Below are positions 15,797-24,060 of a stretch of 64,000 nt of DNA, piece by piece. The notes under the pieces are model-generated. The model was not told where the DNA came from. It saw only the letters and a program-made list of their open reading frames with translations, and did not search any database. The position numbers and the translations under genes are program-made. How positions within the stretch are numbered: the stretch's first letter is position 1; every line of letters begins with the position of its first letter. The stretch lies in contig JAFUJR010000017.1 of assembly GCA_017468085.1 (NCBI GenBank), forward strand, positions 1 to 64,000, written 5' to 3'. This DNA is from Clostridia bacterium. Its GTDB lineage: Bacteria > Bacillota > Clostridia > Christensenellales > Borkfalkiaceae.

Positions 15797-17722
15797 ATGA
15801 AGAAAGAAACGAAAAAAGTTGCCATCAACACGTCCTCGGGCGCGGAGAAGGTGGAAATCATCGAAAAACAGACCGCCACCCAAAAGGCGGCGCAACCGAA
15901 ATCCGTAAATAAAGGAAGCGCGCAAGGCGAGGCGGCGCTCGGTTCGGAAAAGAAAACGGAACGCGTAAACGCCAAGCGTATGAACAGCCGCTTGGCGGGC
16001 AGTAAAGCGGAAAAAGAAAGTTTGGCGGCAAAGGAACGCGTGGAAAAAGCGTTAAAAAAGAAAGAAGAAAAAGCGAAAAAGAAGGCGGAAAAGCTCGCTC
16101 GCGCGGAAAAGAAAAAGGCGGAGCGTACCAAAAAATTTGCCGAATTTAAAAAGCGGATCGCCGAGCGAAAGGCAGAGATCGAAAAGGTGAGGGCGCAAAA
16201 GAAAGCGGACGCCGAAAAGCACGCAGCCGAAAGAAAAGCGCTTGCGGAAAAGCGCGCGGCGGAACGTGAGGAAAAAGTCCGCGAACGCGCTCGTGAAAAA
16301 GCAAATCTTCGCAATGCGCGCGCCAAGAAAAGGGCGGAAAGCAAAAAACAGAAAGCGCAACGCCGCGAGAAGAGCGGGAGCAACGGGCATAGACGGCAGG
16401 AACAAGGCTACGGCGGTTGGCTTGCGGCAGTGGTTTCCCTTGGCGTCGTAACCCTCGCGCTTGCCACGACGGTTACTGTCGGCGCTTTGGAAATGCGTAA
16501 GGAATCGAATGCGATGATCGGTGAAAATAAGCGTACCATGTACGAGTTGACGGGTATTATGGAGAACGTGGATAACGATTTAGACCGCGTGCGTATTTCC
16601 GCTTCGACGGCGCAACAAAGCCGTATCCTTACCGACCTTTTGGTGCAGGCTCGGCTTGCGGAGCTCGATTTAGAAAAAATGCCCCTTTGCGCGGAAGATT
16701 GCGGGGGAGTAACCACCTTTATCAACCGCACGGCGCGTGAATGTGAAAGAATGCTTGCCAAATTGCACGGCGGCGAGGCGCTTTCTGCCCGCGATTACCA
16801 AATTTTAGAGGAATTGTTTACCATCAACCATCAAATCCGCACCGAGCTTGACAAGATTTCGGCGGAAACGACGGACAACGCTTGGACGGACTTTGTGAAG
16901 AAAGGCAAGGGCGCGGTGATGGACGCGGTAAACGGCATTGAAAAACTGACTTTGGAAGAAAACCGTATCCCGCACGGCAAAATGAAAGATAAAACGGAGG
17001 GGGCAGGTGCGCGTTCAATGCCTCAAGACGGGGATAAAAAGGATTGCGCCCACATCGAGCCCTCGCGTGCGGAAGAGCTTTGTAAGGGTTATTTTTCTAA
17101 ATATAACGTAACGGAATACCGTTGCGTAGGGGAAACGGTAACCAAGGCGTACTGCGCATATAACGTGCAGGGCTACGACGATAAGGGTACGCTTTTGTTT
17201 GCGGAAATATCCCAACACGACGGCGCGTTGCTCCGCTTCGATTATTACGAGGATTGCATGGGCGATACCTTCGATTATCAAAATGCGGAACGCATTGCCG
17301 AGGAATTTTTAGAAAGCCTTGGCTACGACGACGTGGAAGCGGTGCGATTACGTGAAAACGGCTCTACCGTCGATTTCACCTTCGTTTACGAGGACGACGA
17401 CGTGGTATATTACCCCGACGAGATACACGTAAAGGTCTGCCGCACGCGGGGTATCGTTTCGGGCTTTGACGCCACGAAATATATCTTGAACCATAAGGAA
17501 AGAGGGGACGTCGAGCCGCAGCTCACCCTCGCGCAAGCATATGATAGATTGCACGAAAAGCTGAGCGTGGAAAGCGCGCGTCTTGCCGTTGTACGCACTG
17601 CCCGCGGGGAAAGAGCGGCGTATGAATTCCTTTGTTCGTACGGCGGGGAAAACTATTTTGTCTTCCTCGATGCAATAAACGGCGAAGAAATCGCCATCGT
17701 CAACACAAAAAACGCACAGTAA
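15797..17722 (+). CDS. ypeB: YpeB-like germination protein with long charged N-terminal extension
   Basis: A 641-aa protein. Residues about 205-641 match YpeB: one membrane helix (207-230, GWLAAVVSLGVVTLALATTV), a helical region (RTMYELTGIMENVDNDLDRV), and C-terminal PepSY-like modules (AEELCKGYFSKY; RIAEEFLESLGYDD; QLTLAQAYDRLHEKL). YpeB proteins hold and protect SleB in the spore. Unusual is the first ~200 residues: a nearly uninterrupted Lys/Glu/Ala/Arg segment, predicted cytoplasmic and helical (coiled coil or single alpha-helix), absent from Bacillus YpeB (about 450 aa). The gene sits 12 bases behind sleB. Confidence 0.88.
   Translation: MKKETKKVAINTSSGAEKVEIIEKQTATQKAAQPKSVNKGSAQGEAALGSEKKTERVNAKRMNSRLAGSKAEKESLAAKERVEKALKKKEEKAKKKAEKLARAEKKKAERTKKFAEFKKRIAERKAEIEKVRAQKKADAEKHAAERKALAEKRAAEREEKVRERAREKANLRNARAKKRAESKKQKAQRREKSGSNGHRRQEQGYGGWLAAVVSLGVVTLALATTVTVGALEMRKESNAMIGENKRTMYELTGIMENVDNDLDRVRISASTAQQSRILTDLLVQARLAELDLEKMPLCAEDCGGVTTFINRTARECERMLAKLHGGEALSARDYQILEELFTINHQIRTELDKISAETTDNAWTDFVKKGKGAVMDAVNGIEKLTLEENRIPHGKMKDKTEGAGARSMPQDGDKKDCAHIEPSRAEELCKGYFSKYNVTEYRCVGETVTKAYCAYNVQGYDDKGTLLFAEISQHDGALLRFDYYEDCMGDTFDYQNAERIAEEFLESLGYDDVEAVRLRENGSTVDFTFVYEDDDVVYYPDEIHVKVCRTRGIVSGFDATKYILNHKERGDVEPQLTLAQAYDRLHEKLSVESARLAVVRTARGERAAYEFLCSYGGENYFVFLDAINGEEIAIVNTKNAQ
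16997..17019 (+). repeat. GTACGCGTTGAA-type dispersed repeat, copy 4 (inside ypeB)
   Basis: GAGGGGGCAGGTGCGCGTTC then AAT; lies in the coding sequence of ypeB where it encodes EGAGARSM. Confidence 0.5.
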
Positions 17723-17736
17723 AATGCGGTGAAAAG

Positions 17737-17774
17737 AAAGGAACGGAAAGCAGGTCGCTTCTCCGTTCTTTTAT
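17737..17774 (+). terminator. Terminator of spoIIR-sleB-ypeB
   Basis: Stem AAAGGAACGGA / TCCGTTCTTTT with a 14-base loop. Confidence 0.75.
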
Positions 17775-17788
17775 ATTTTGCTAAAATG

Positions 17789-17810
17789 GTGTGGGCATGT
17801 ACGCGTTGAA
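17789..17810 (+). repeat. GTACGCGTTGAA-type dispersed repeat, copy 5
   Basis: GTGGGCATGTACGCGTTGAA at 17791-17810, in the spacer before the Fur-family gene. A second partial core (CATGTACGCG) follows at 17903. The rest of this 316-base spacer holds no gene. Confidence 0.6.
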
Positions 17811-17972
17811 ATAAATTTTACGGAAATCGTGTGCCCAAACCTGCGCTAAGTTGTTAAGTAACGGGCGGTTGGCGGTAAGATTAGGTCAAGGCTTAAGCCT
17901 TGCATGTACGCGCATATATGCGAGGTTGGAAAATTTTTCCGTTCGTTTTTCAAAGAAATTTTTAAAAAATAC

Positions 17973-18014
17973 TTGACAGAACGGGAAAGGCGTGTTATAT
18001 TATAATCAGTATTC
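17973..18014 (+). promoter_or_regulatory. Promoter of the Fur-family gene with PerR-box-like site
   Basis: TTGACA (17973), 17 bases, TATATT (17996). The stretch TTATAATCAGTATTC at 18000-18014 overlaps the -10 and resembles the PerR operator TTATAATNATTATAA: the left half is perfect, the right half matches at 4 of 7 positions. That suggests autoregulation. Confidence 0.55.
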
Positions 18015-18038
18015 AATCCTAATAAGAGGAGAAAATTG

Positions 18039-18428
18039 ATGCAGGAAAGGCAGACGAAGCAAAAATCTATCATATACGAGGCGTTAAAGGCGTTGGATCA
18101 TCCGACGGCGACGGAGGTGTACGGGTACGTGCGCGAGCAATATCCGACGGTTTCGCGCGCGACGGTGTTCCGTGTGCTGGGCGGTTTTGCGGACAACGGC
18201 AAGGCGTTGGAATTGCGCGCGGCAGGGAGCGAGGTGCGGTATGATTATAACGTAACCCCCCATTATCACGCGCGTTGCGAGTGTTGCGGCAGGGTCGCGG
18301 ACGTAAAGACGGCGGGCTTGGACGAAAAGGTTTTGCGCGCCACGGCGGAGCACGGATTTTCGGTACGCGGTTACAGCGTAGAATTTTTTGGGGTGTGCAA
18401 GGCGTGTCAAGACGGCGTTTCGTGCTGA
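18039..18428 (+). CDS. Fur-family regulator, probably PerR-type
   Basis: A 129-aa Fer-uptake-regulator family protein: N-terminal winged helix (residues about 8-78; HPTATEVYGYVREQYPTVSR, ATVFRVLGGFADNGK), then the metal/dimer domain with HYHARCECCGRV and a C-terminal CKAC pair, giving the two CxxC motifs of the structural zinc site. The start is the ATG at 18039 with AAGAGGAG 7 bases upstream; a TTG just before it is less likely. PerR rather than Fur is suggested by the PerR-like box in its promoter and a rubrerythrin gene in the neighbourhood. That choice is inference. Confidence 0.88.
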   Translation: MQERQTKQKSIIYEALKALDHPTATEVYGYVREQYPTVSRATVFRVLGGFADNGKALELRAAGSEVRYDYNVTPHYHARCECCGRVADVKTAGLDEKVLRATAEHGFSVRGYSVEFFGVCKACQDGVSC

Positions 18429-18440
18429 TCAAACTTAGAA

Positions 18441-18474
18441 AAAGCGGCTTATCCGAAAGGGGTAAGCCGTTTTT
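18441..18474 (+). terminator. Terminator of the Fur-family gene
   Basis: Stem CGGCTTA / TAAGCCG flanked by AAAG and TTTTT. Confidence 0.75.
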
Positions 18475-18534
18475 AAATAATGCATGCGGAATGAAAAACA
18501 CAGAGTGCAGCTTGCGGGTTTTGTGCATATCTCG

Positions 18535-18563
18535 TTGACAAGCGGTTTATTTCGTGTTATTAT
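18535..18563 (+). promoter_or_regulatory. Sigma-A promoter of the aminotransferase
   Basis: TTGACA, 17 bases, TATTAT; ATG 30 bases further. Confidence 0.75.
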
Positions 18564-18592
18564 ATTTATATAGTAAGGAAGGTGAAACGCCT

Positions 18593-19780
18593 ATGTTTAA
18601 CGAAAAAATGTACCGTCTGGGCAGTAAGCGCTCGACGATACGCGAAATTTTTGAATATGCAAAGAAACGGAGCGCGGAAATCGGCGCGGAAAACGTGTTC
18701 GATTTTTCCATCGGTAATCCGTCCGTGCCCGCACCCGCAATCGTCAACCAAACGATTGAACGGCTGGTAAAGGAAACGCCGTCCGTTGCGCTTCACGGCT
18801 ATACCTCGGCGCAAGGGGATAAGTCCGTCCGCGATAAAATAGCCAAAAATTATACCCGCCGTTTCGGCGCGGCGCTTTCGGGCGACGATATTTATATGAC
18901 GGTGGGGGCGGCGGCTTCGCTTACCATCACCTTTAAGGCGCTCACTTGCGAGGGGGACGAATTTATCGTGTTCGCGCCCTATTTCCCCGAATACGCGGTG
19001 TTCGTGGCGAACGCAGGCGCGAAATTGACGGTTTTGCCCTCGGACGAGAATATGCAGCCCGATTTTACAGCGCTTGAAAGGGCGCTCAATCCGCGCGTGA
19101 AAGGGGTGCTTATCAATTCGCCAAATAATCCCTCGGGTGCGGTGTACGGCGAGGAAACCGTGTGCCGTTTGACGGATATTCTGCGCCAAAAATCCAAGGA
19201 ATACGGCGCGCCTATCTACTTGATTTCCGACGAACCCTATCGCGAGCTCGTGTATGATGAAAACACGAAAGTGCCGTGTATCATGAACTGCTACGACGAC
19301 AGTATCGTGTGCTATTCCTATTCCAAATCCCTTTCCCTGCCGGGAGAGCGTATCGGCTATATCGCGGTCAATCCCAAGGCAACGGATTCTAAGGCGGTGT
19401 ATGCGGCGGTATGCGGGGCGGGGCGTTCGCTCGGGTTTGTGTGCGCGCCCGCGCTCTTCCAACGGGTGGCGGCGGAATGCGACGGCATGACGGCGGATCT
19501 GTCCGTGTATAAGCGCAACCGCGGCCTTTTGTATAAGGGCTTGACGGACTGCGGCTTTACCTGCGTATACCCCGACGGTGCGTTTTACCTTTTCTTAAAG
19601 GCGGCGGAGGAGGACGCGGCGGCGTTCTGTGAAAAAGCGAAAAAGTACGAATTATTGCTGGTAAACGGCGAGGATTTCGGCGCAAAGGGTTGGGTGCGCG
19701 TAGCGTACTGCGTACAGACCGAGCGCATTGAAAAGGCGTTGCCGTTATTCAAAAAATTGGCGGAAGAATACGGACTGTAA
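18593..19780 (+). CDS. PLP-dependent class I/II aminotransferase
   Basis: A 395-aa fold-type I aminotransferase of the aspartate/aromatic group. Landmarks: FDFSIGNPSVPAP at the N terminus, GAAASLTITFKAL (cofactor phosphate), INSPNNPSGAVYG, ISDEPYRELVYD, and the PLP-binding lysine in SYSKSLSLPGERIGY. The amino-donor substrate cannot be told from sequence; aspartate is the default for this shape. The start at 18593 is preferred over upstream codons because of the AAGGAAGG site. It is monocistronic. Confidence 0.9.
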   Translation: MFNEKMYRLGSKRSTIREIFEYAKKRSAEIGAENVFDFSIGNPSVPAPAIVNQTIERLVKETPSVALHGYTSAQGDKSVRDKIAKNYTRRFGAALSGDDIYMTVGAAASLTITFKALTCEGDEFIVFAPYFPEYAVFVANAGAKLTVLPSDENMQPDFTALERALNPRVKGVLINSPNNPSGAVYGEETVCRLTDILRQKSKEYGAPIYLISDEPYRELVYDENTKVPCIMNCYDDSIVCYSYSKSLSLPGERIGYIAVNPKATDSKAVYAAVCGAGRSLGFVCAPALFQRVAAECDGMTADLSVYKRNRGLLYKGLTDCGFTCVYPDGAFYLFLKAAEEDAAAFCEKAKKYELLLVNGEDFGAKGWVRVAYCVQTERIEKALPLFKKLAEEYGL

Positions 19781-19781
19781 G

Positions 19782-19814
19782 AAAAAGCGTTTCGTTTTTG
19801 GCGAAACGCTTTTT
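19782..19814 (+). terminator. Terminator of the aminotransferase gene
   Basis: Twelve-bp perfect stem AAAAAGCGTTTC / GAAACGCTTTTT. Confidence 0.85.
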
Positions 19815-19815
19815 A

Positions 19816-19840
19816 AATGCTGAGTGTTAAACGCTGAATC
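19816..19840 (+). repeat. AATGC-type intergenic repeat
   Basis: AAATGCTGAGTGTTAAACGC then TGAATC. Member of the dispersed family built from GAATGC/GCTGAAT units; see also 24010, 55770, 57035, 60742 and 61299. Confidence 0.45.
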
Positions 19841-19936
19841 GAGGCGGAAAAGTTCGTCTTTTTATACCTAAAGCAAAGAAAGACAAACAAAGACAAAATT
19901 CGACAAAAGCAGACAAGCGAAAAAGGGAAATAAAAC

Positions 19937-19965
19937 TTGAAAATGGGCGAAATTTGTGATATAAT
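19937..19965 (+). promoter_or_regulatory. Sigma-A promoter of the 61-aa protein
   Basis: TTGAAA, 17 bases, TATAAT. Confidence 0.75.
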
Positions 19966-20019
19966 ACAACTACAAAGTCAAGCGCGCGACAATGTAAAAT
20001 CAGTAAAGGAGAGCCTGCC

Positions 20020-20205
20020 ATGAACCAAGTACAAACCGCAGAGGACGCAAAAAAAGAAGCCCGCGTCGCCAAAGAGGAGCTGTTAGCAGAAATAAAAACG
20101 GCGTTAAACGATTATTTCGTCGCGCAAATCAAGGAAGAAGAGGACGGAATTTTATTGCGATTCCTCAACGGACAACAATTTATCCTTCAAGTAACCGAGC
20201 GCTAA
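20020..20205 (+). CDS. Small hypothetical protein
   Basis: A 61-aa soluble protein, helical and charged at the N terminus (AEDAKKEARVAKEELLAEIKTA), then EEDGILLRFLNGQQFILQVTER, which reads as a small alpha/beta unit. AAAGGAGAG precedes the ATG and a good promoter lies 55 bases upstream, so it is very likely expressed. I recognise no named family. It precedes the rpmG-secE-nusG ribosomal operon but has a separate promoter. Confidence 0.65.
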   Translation: MNQVQTAEDAKKEARVAKEELLAEIKTALNDYFVAQIKEEEDGILLRFLNGQQFILQVTER

Positions 20206-20311
20206 AACTACTGAATTTTCCTGCGGCGGTCCACCTTCAGCCGCCGTGGGAAGCGCAAAAATAAAAACTTTTAAAAAAGTAAAAAAAATTGCAAAAAGCC
20301 TTTAAAAAAGA

Positions 20312-20340
20312 TTGACAACCCCTCTAAAGTGTGTTAAACT
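20312..20340 (+). promoter_or_regulatory. Sigma-A promoter of rpmG-secE-nusG
   Basis: TTGACA, 17 bases, TAAACT. Confidence 0.75.
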
Positions 20341-20389
20341 TATTGCACGCACCCAAGAGGGGTGTAATTTTTTGTATGGAGTTTTTAGT

Positions 20390-20554
20390 ATGGCAGTTAA
20401 AACCGCTAGAGCGAAAATCACGTTTGAATGCACGGAATGCAAGCATAGAAACTATGACAGCATTAAGAACAAAAAGAACGATCCCGACAGATTGGTAATC
20501 AACAAATATTGCCCTTTCTGCAGAAAGCACACGGAACACAAAGAATCCAAATAA
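20390..20554 (+). CDS. rpmG: 50S ribosomal protein L33, zinc form
   Basis: L33, 54 aa, with the four zinc-binding cysteines of the C+ form (CTECKHRNY and CPFCRKH). The start [10 protein letters not shown] is used because GGAG lies 8 bases upstream. It begins the conserved rpmG-secE-nusG-rplKA block. No tRNA-Trp lies between rpmG and secE, unlike in some relatives. Confidence 0.95.
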   Translation: MAVKTARAKITFECTECKHRNYDSIKNKKNDPDRLVINKYCPFCRKHTEHKESK

Positions 20555-20614
20555 TCCATTTCGCGCAAGCTCCGTTTTTTATAAATCGGGGCGCGTGCGC
20601 ATAAGAGGTAATCA

Positions 20615-20851
20615 ATGGCAAACGCAACTAAAACGAAGAATAAGAAACCGAATTGGTTTCGTCGCGTAGGCGCAAAAATCAAGGAAACCTTCTCCGAGCT
20701 TAAAAGAGTAACTTGGCCGAAGCTTCCCACCGCATTAAAGACGACGGGCGTCGTGCTCGTAATCGTCGCGGTTTTCCTCGTCGTCGTTACGGCAGTCGAT
20801 TTGGGTTTGACGGAACTTTTGAACCTTCTCACGGGTATCAGTGGGTCGTAA
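20615..20851 (+). CDS. secE: Preprotein translocase subunit SecE
   Basis: A 78-aa single-span SecE, the small essential subunit that clamps SecY in the Sec translocon. The amphipathic signature FSELKRVTWPKLPTALKTT precedes the membrane helix at about 45-66. Length and position (between rpmG and nusG) are typical for Firmicutes. Confidence 0.95.
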   Translation: MANATKTKNKKPNWFRRVGAKIKETFSELKRVTWPKLPTALKTTGVVLVIVAVFLVVVTAVDLGLTELLNLLTGISGS

Positions 20852-20865
20852 TCGGAGGATAAATT

Positions 20866-21426
20866 ATGCCGATGAATGAAGAACCCAAGTGGTATATCCT
20901 GCATACCTATTCCGGGTATGAAGCAATGGTAAAGGACAACCTTGAAAAGTTGATTGAAAACAACAATCTCGGCGACTATATCGTTGATTTGAAAATCCCT
21001 ATGGAGCAGGTCATCGAAGAAAAGAACGGCAAGAAGAAGATCGTAGAAAAGAAGCTTCTTCCCTGCTACGTTTTTATCAAGATGATTTACACCAACCAAA
21101 TCTGGTATTACGTTACCAGCACGCGCGGTGTAACGGGCTTCTGCGGGCCTCAAGGCAGACCTATCCCCATGAAGCCGGACGAAATCCGTAAAATGCGTTT
21201 GGAAGAGGTCGTTTCCGACGAAGTATTTGAAATCGGCGATACCGTATCCGTAGAGGACGGTCCCTTGAAGGGCTTCTTCGGTACGGTCAAAGAGCTGAAC
21301 CAAACCGCGCAGAAGGCGAAAATTTCCACGACGATGTTCGGCAGAGAAACGGACGTCGAGGTGGAATATATCCAAATCAAGAAAGTAGACGCGCCCATGC
21401 CCGAGGCAAGCGCGGACGAAGAATAA
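20866..21426 (+). CDS. nusG: Transcription termination/antitermination protein NusG
   Basis: NusG, 186 aa: NGN domain with KWYILHTYSGYEAMVKDNL and LPCYVFIKM (RNA-polymerase clamp contact), then a C-terminal KOW domain (EIGDTVSVEDGPLKGFFGTV). It binds elongating RNA polymerase and links it to ribosomes or Rho. GGAGG precedes the first ATG; the second Met two codons later is an alternative start. It lies between secE (14 bases) and rplK (about 115 bases). Confidence 0.97.
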   Translation: MPMNEEPKWYILHTYSGYEAMVKDNLEKLIENNNLGDYIVDLKIPMEQVIEEKNGKKKIVEKKLLPCYVFIKMIYTNQIWYYVTSTRGVTGFCGPQGRPIPMKPDEIRKMRLEEVVSDEVFEIGDTVSVEDGPLKGFFGTVKELNQTAQKAKISTTMFGRETDVEVEYIQIKKVDAPMPEASADEE

Positions 21427-21541
21427 TCTTATTCTACAATGAAGGGCACGGCCTTTCAAATCATTTAACTTTGTTAAAACGTGGGAGAGACGTCAAATTT
21501 TTGAGGGCGTCTTGCAATAACCACAAAGGAGAAATATATTT

Positions 21542-21967
21542 ATGGCTAAGAAAATCACAGCAGTCGTAAAATTGCAGCTTCCCGCTGGTAAAGCAACTCC
21601 GGCTCCTCCCGTAGGTTCGACCCTTGGTCCCTTCGGTATCAACTTGCCCGGCTTTACGAAGGAATTCAACGCAAAAACGGCAGACAAACCCGGTCTTATC
21701 ATCCCCGTTGTCGTAACGATTTATCAAGATCGTTCCTTCACGTTCATTTTGAAGACCCCCCCTGCACCCGTTCTTATCAAGAAAGCGCTTGGTTTGGACA
21801 CGGCAAGCGCAAAACCCAACTCCGTTAAAGTTGGTAAGCTGACGAAGGCTCAAGTTGAAGAAATCGCAAAAATTAAGATGCCCGACTTGAACTGCACCAG
21901 CCTTGAAAGCGCAATGAGCATGGTAGCAGGTACCGCTCGTTCCATGGGCGTTACGGTTGAAGAATAA
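21542..21967 (+). CDS. rplK: 50S ribosomal protein L11
   Basis: L11, 141 aa, part of the GTPase-associated centre together with the L10-L7/L12 stalk. The N-terminal domain has [20 protein letters not shown] (proline-rich switch), the C-terminal RNA-binding domain has [20 protein letters not shown]. The preceding spacer can form AGACG/CGTCT; whether it is regulatory is not clear. Confidence 0.98.
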   Translation: MAKKITAVVKLQLPAGKATPAPPVGSTLGPFGINLPGFTKEFNAKTADKPGLIIPVVVTIYQDRSFTFILKTPPAPVLIKKALGLDTASAKPNSVKVGKLTKAQVEEIAKIKMPDLNCTSLESAMSMVAGTARSMGVTVEE

Positions 21968-21981
21968 TAGGAGGTGGAAAA

Positions 21982-22668
21982 ATGAAATACGGTAAGAAAT
22001 ATCAAGATAGCGTAAAAGCATTCGACCTCTCCAAGCAGTACGACGCAAACGAAGCGGTTTCCATCATTCTTGAAACGGCTAAGGCGAAATTCGACGAAAC
22101 CATCGAGCTTCACGTTCGTTTGGGCGTTGACCCCCGTCAGGCAGACCAACAGGTTCGTGGCGTACTCGTCCTTCCTCACGGTACCGGTAAAACCAAGAGA
22201 GTTTTGGTTATCGCAAAGGGCGCTAAGGCAGACGCAGCGCAAGCAGCCGGCGCAGATTACGTAGGCGCAGAAGAACTCATCGCAAAAATCCAGAACGAAA
22301 ACTGGTTTGACTTCGACGTAATGATCACCACCCCCGACATGATGGGTATGGTAGGTCGTATTGGTCGTATCCTCGGTCCCAAAGGCTTGATGCCTAACCC
22401 TAAGTCCGGTACGGTTACGATGGACGTTGAAAAGGCTATTGCAGAAGTTAAAGCAGGTAAAGTTGAATACAGACTTGACAAGACGGCTATCATTCACTGC
22501 CCCATCGGCAAGAAGAGCTTCGGCAAAGAAAAGCTCGTTGAAAACTACACCGCGCTTATGGACGCAATCGTTAAGGCGAAGCCCGCAGCAGCAAAAGGTA
22601 CGTACCTTAAGAGCGTAACCTTGGCTTCCACGATGGGCCCTGGCGTTAAGGTTTTGCCCAAGCTGTAA
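21982..22668 (+). CDS. rplA: 50S ribosomal protein L1
   Basis: L1 of the mobile L1 stalk, 228 aa. Landmarks: [32 protein letters not shown], and the signature [20 protein letters not shown] followed by [14 protein letters not shown] lies upstream, 14 bases after rplK. An array of small hairpins follows before the separately promoted rplJL. Confidence 0.98.
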   Translation: MKYGKKYQDSVKAFDLSKQYDANEAVSIILETAKAKFDETIELHVRLGVDPRQADQQVRGVLVLPHGTGKTKRVLVIAKGAKADAAQAAGADYVGAEELIAKIQNENWFDFDVMITTPDMMGMVGRIGRILGPKGLMPNPKSGTVTMDVEKAIAEVKAGKVEYRLDKTAIIHCPIGKKSFGKEKLVENYTALMDAIVKAKPAAAKGTYLKSVTLASTMGPGVKVLPKL

Positions 22669-22686
22669 GTTTTGGCAAAATGAAAG

Positions 22687-22798
22687 GCAAGCCGTAGGCT
22701 TGCGTGAAATGAAACCTATGGTTTCGTGAAAGTCGCCTTATGGCGAGTGAAACGAATTGTAGACTTTGTCAACAATTCGTTGCAGAAGAAATTCTGCA
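22687..22798 (+). repeat. Array of five consecutive hairpins with GTGAAA linkers
   Basis: Five perfect short inverted repeats in a row: GCAAGCC-gta-GGCTTGC (22687-22703), GAAACC-tat-GGTTTC (22711-22725), TCGCC-ttat-GGCGA (22733-22746), AACGAATTGT/ACAATTCGTT (22751-22781), TGCAGAA-gaaa-TTCTGCA (22781-22798). The first three are each followed by GTGAAA. It lies between rplA and the rplJ promoter. Confidence 0.75.
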
Positions 22799-22837
22799 AA
22801 AAACACAAAAAATCTTTCCAAAGGCGGTCAAAAACAG

Positions 22838-22866
22838 TTGACTGCCTTTGGGGAAGATGTTATAAT
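22838..22866 (+). promoter_or_regulatory. Sigma-A promoter of rplJ-rplL
   Basis: TTGACT, 17 bases, TATAAT. Confidence 0.8.
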
Positions 22867-22872
22867 AGCATA

Positions 22873-23012
22873 GTAAAAATCAACCGCAGACAGCAAGTAT
22901 CGCAAGATTTAATGGTTCGTCCGCTCGCCGAGGTAGAGGAAAACAGCTTTTTATAAAGTTACGACGTCCTTATGCCTCTGCGGTGTAAGGTATTTTTTTA
23001 TGTCAGGCGGCA
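22873..23012 (+). promoter_or_regulatory. L10 leader RNA
   Basis: Untranslated leader of rplJ with the marks of the ribosomal L10 leader: an internal GCCGAGGTAGAGG stretch, then GCCTCTGCGG pairing partner and a final T-rich run (TATTTTTTTA). In this class the L10(L7/L12)4 complex binds the leader and shuts off rplJL expression through a terminator or sequestered ribosome site. Confidence 0.75.
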
Positions 23013-23031
23013 ACGCTTAAAGGAGGTAACT

Positions 23032-23535
23032 ATGTCGGCTAATGTAGAATCTAAGAAACTCATCGTAGAAGAAATCAAGGCGAAAATTCAGGCAAGCAAG
23101 TCCATCGTTTTTGCAGACTATAACAAACTTACCGTTTTGGAAGTAACGGCGCTTAGAAGAAAGTTTAAGGAAGCAAACTGCGAATACAAAGTTTATAAGA
23201 ACACCCTTGTTAGAAAGGCGCTTAACGAACTTGGTATTACGGATTTCGACGCTGACCTCAACGGTACGACTGCGACGGTATTCTGCGCAGACGAAACGAG
23301 CGGTGCAGCGGTTTTCGCAAGAGAAACCAAAGCAAACCCCGCGTTGGTAGAAAAAATCGTGCCTAAGTGCGCGTACGTGGAACAGAAGTATTTGGATAAG
23401 AACGGCGTAAAAGAACTTTCCGCTATCCCTTCCAAGGAAGTCCTTATCGCAAAGATGCTTGGCTGCTTCCAGTCTTCGCTTTCCAAGTTTGTTGGCGTTT
23501 TGGATCAGATCGCAAAAGCAAAAGAAAGCAACTAA
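23032..23535 (+). CDS. rplJ: 50S ribosomal protein L10
   Basis: L10, 167 aa, the base of the ribosomal stalk that anchors L7/L12 dimers through its C-terminal helix and contacts 23S rRNA with its N-terminal domain. Patterns: SIVFADYNKLTVLEVTALRR (in part), EYKVYKNTLVRKAL, and the C-terminal FQSSLSKFVGVLDQI. The start follows AAAGGAGGT at the right spacing. Controlled by the upstream L10 leader. Confidence 0.97.
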   Translation: MSANVESKKLIVEEIKAKIQASKSIVFADYNKLTVLEVTALRRKFKEANCEYKVYKNTLVRKALNELGITDFDADLNGTTATVFCADETSGAAVFARETKANPALVEKIVPKCAYVEQKYLDKNGVKELSAIPSKEVLIAKMLGCFQSSLSKFVGVLDQIAKAKESN

Positions 23536-23585
23536 TTTCCTAATTTATTAAAAAAATCATTAAAAAATCGGAGGATTAAAAAATC

Positions 23586-23954
23586 ATGGATGTACAGAAA
23601 CTCATTGAAGAAGTAAAAGCTATGACCGTTCTTGAATTGAACGAACTCGTTAAAGCATTGGAAGCAGAATTCGGCGTAAGCGCAGCAGTTGCAGCAGCTC
23701 CCGTAGCAGGCGGCGCAGCAGAAGCAGCTCCCGCAGAAGAAGAAAAGACGGAATTCGACGTTGTTCTTAAGGACATCGGCGCAAACAAGATCGCAATCAT
23801 CAAGGTTGTTAAGGAAGCTACCGGTCTTGGTCTTGCTGACGCTAAGAAAGCAGTTGAAGCTATGGGCGTTATCAAAGAAGCTATGCCTAAGGCAGACGCT
23901 GAAGCTCTCGTTGCTAAACTTAAGGAAAACGGCGCTACCGCTGAACTTAAATAA
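23586..23954 (+). CDS. rplL: 50S ribosomal protein L7/L12
   Basis: L7/L12, 122 aa: N-terminal dimerisation domain (1-34), Ala/Gly/Pro hinge, and C-terminal domain (about 54-122) with [20 protein letters not shown], the face that recruits EF-Tu, EF-G and IF2. It is followed by a terminator and not by rpoB, the usual neighbour. Two downstream genes carry related C-terminal domains. Confidence 0.98.
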   Translation: MDVQKLIEEVKAMTVLELNELVKALEAEFGVSAAVAAAPVAGGAAEAAPAEEEKTEFDVVLKDIGANKIAIIKVVKEATGLGLADAKKAVEAMGVIKEAMPKADAEALVAKLKENGATAELK

Positions 23955-23971
23955 GTTTTTTACGAGTACCA

Positions 23972-24002
23972 AAAAGGCTTGTCCAAACGGGCAAGCTTTT
24001 TT
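23972..24002 (+). terminator. Terminator of rplJ-rplL
   Basis: Eight-bp stem GCTTGTCC / GGGCAAGC, loop AAAC, then TTTTTT. Confidence 0.8.
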
Positions 24003-24009
24003 ATTGCAA

Positions 24010-24042
24010 AAATGCAGAATGCGGAGTGCTGAATGCTGAATC
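24010..24042 (+). repeat. AATGC-type intergenic repeat
   Basis: Four consecutive near-identical units AATGCAGAATGCGGAGTGCT, then GAATGCTGAAT. The best-preserved member of this family in the window. Confidence 0.6.
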
Positions 24043-24060
24043 TCGGTGCATATATTAAAA

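Noticed and set aside
22451-22470. GCAGGTAAAGTTGAATA inside rplA as a repeat copy
   Set aside because: It encodes conserved L1 residues (AGKVEY), so the likeness is explained by coding.
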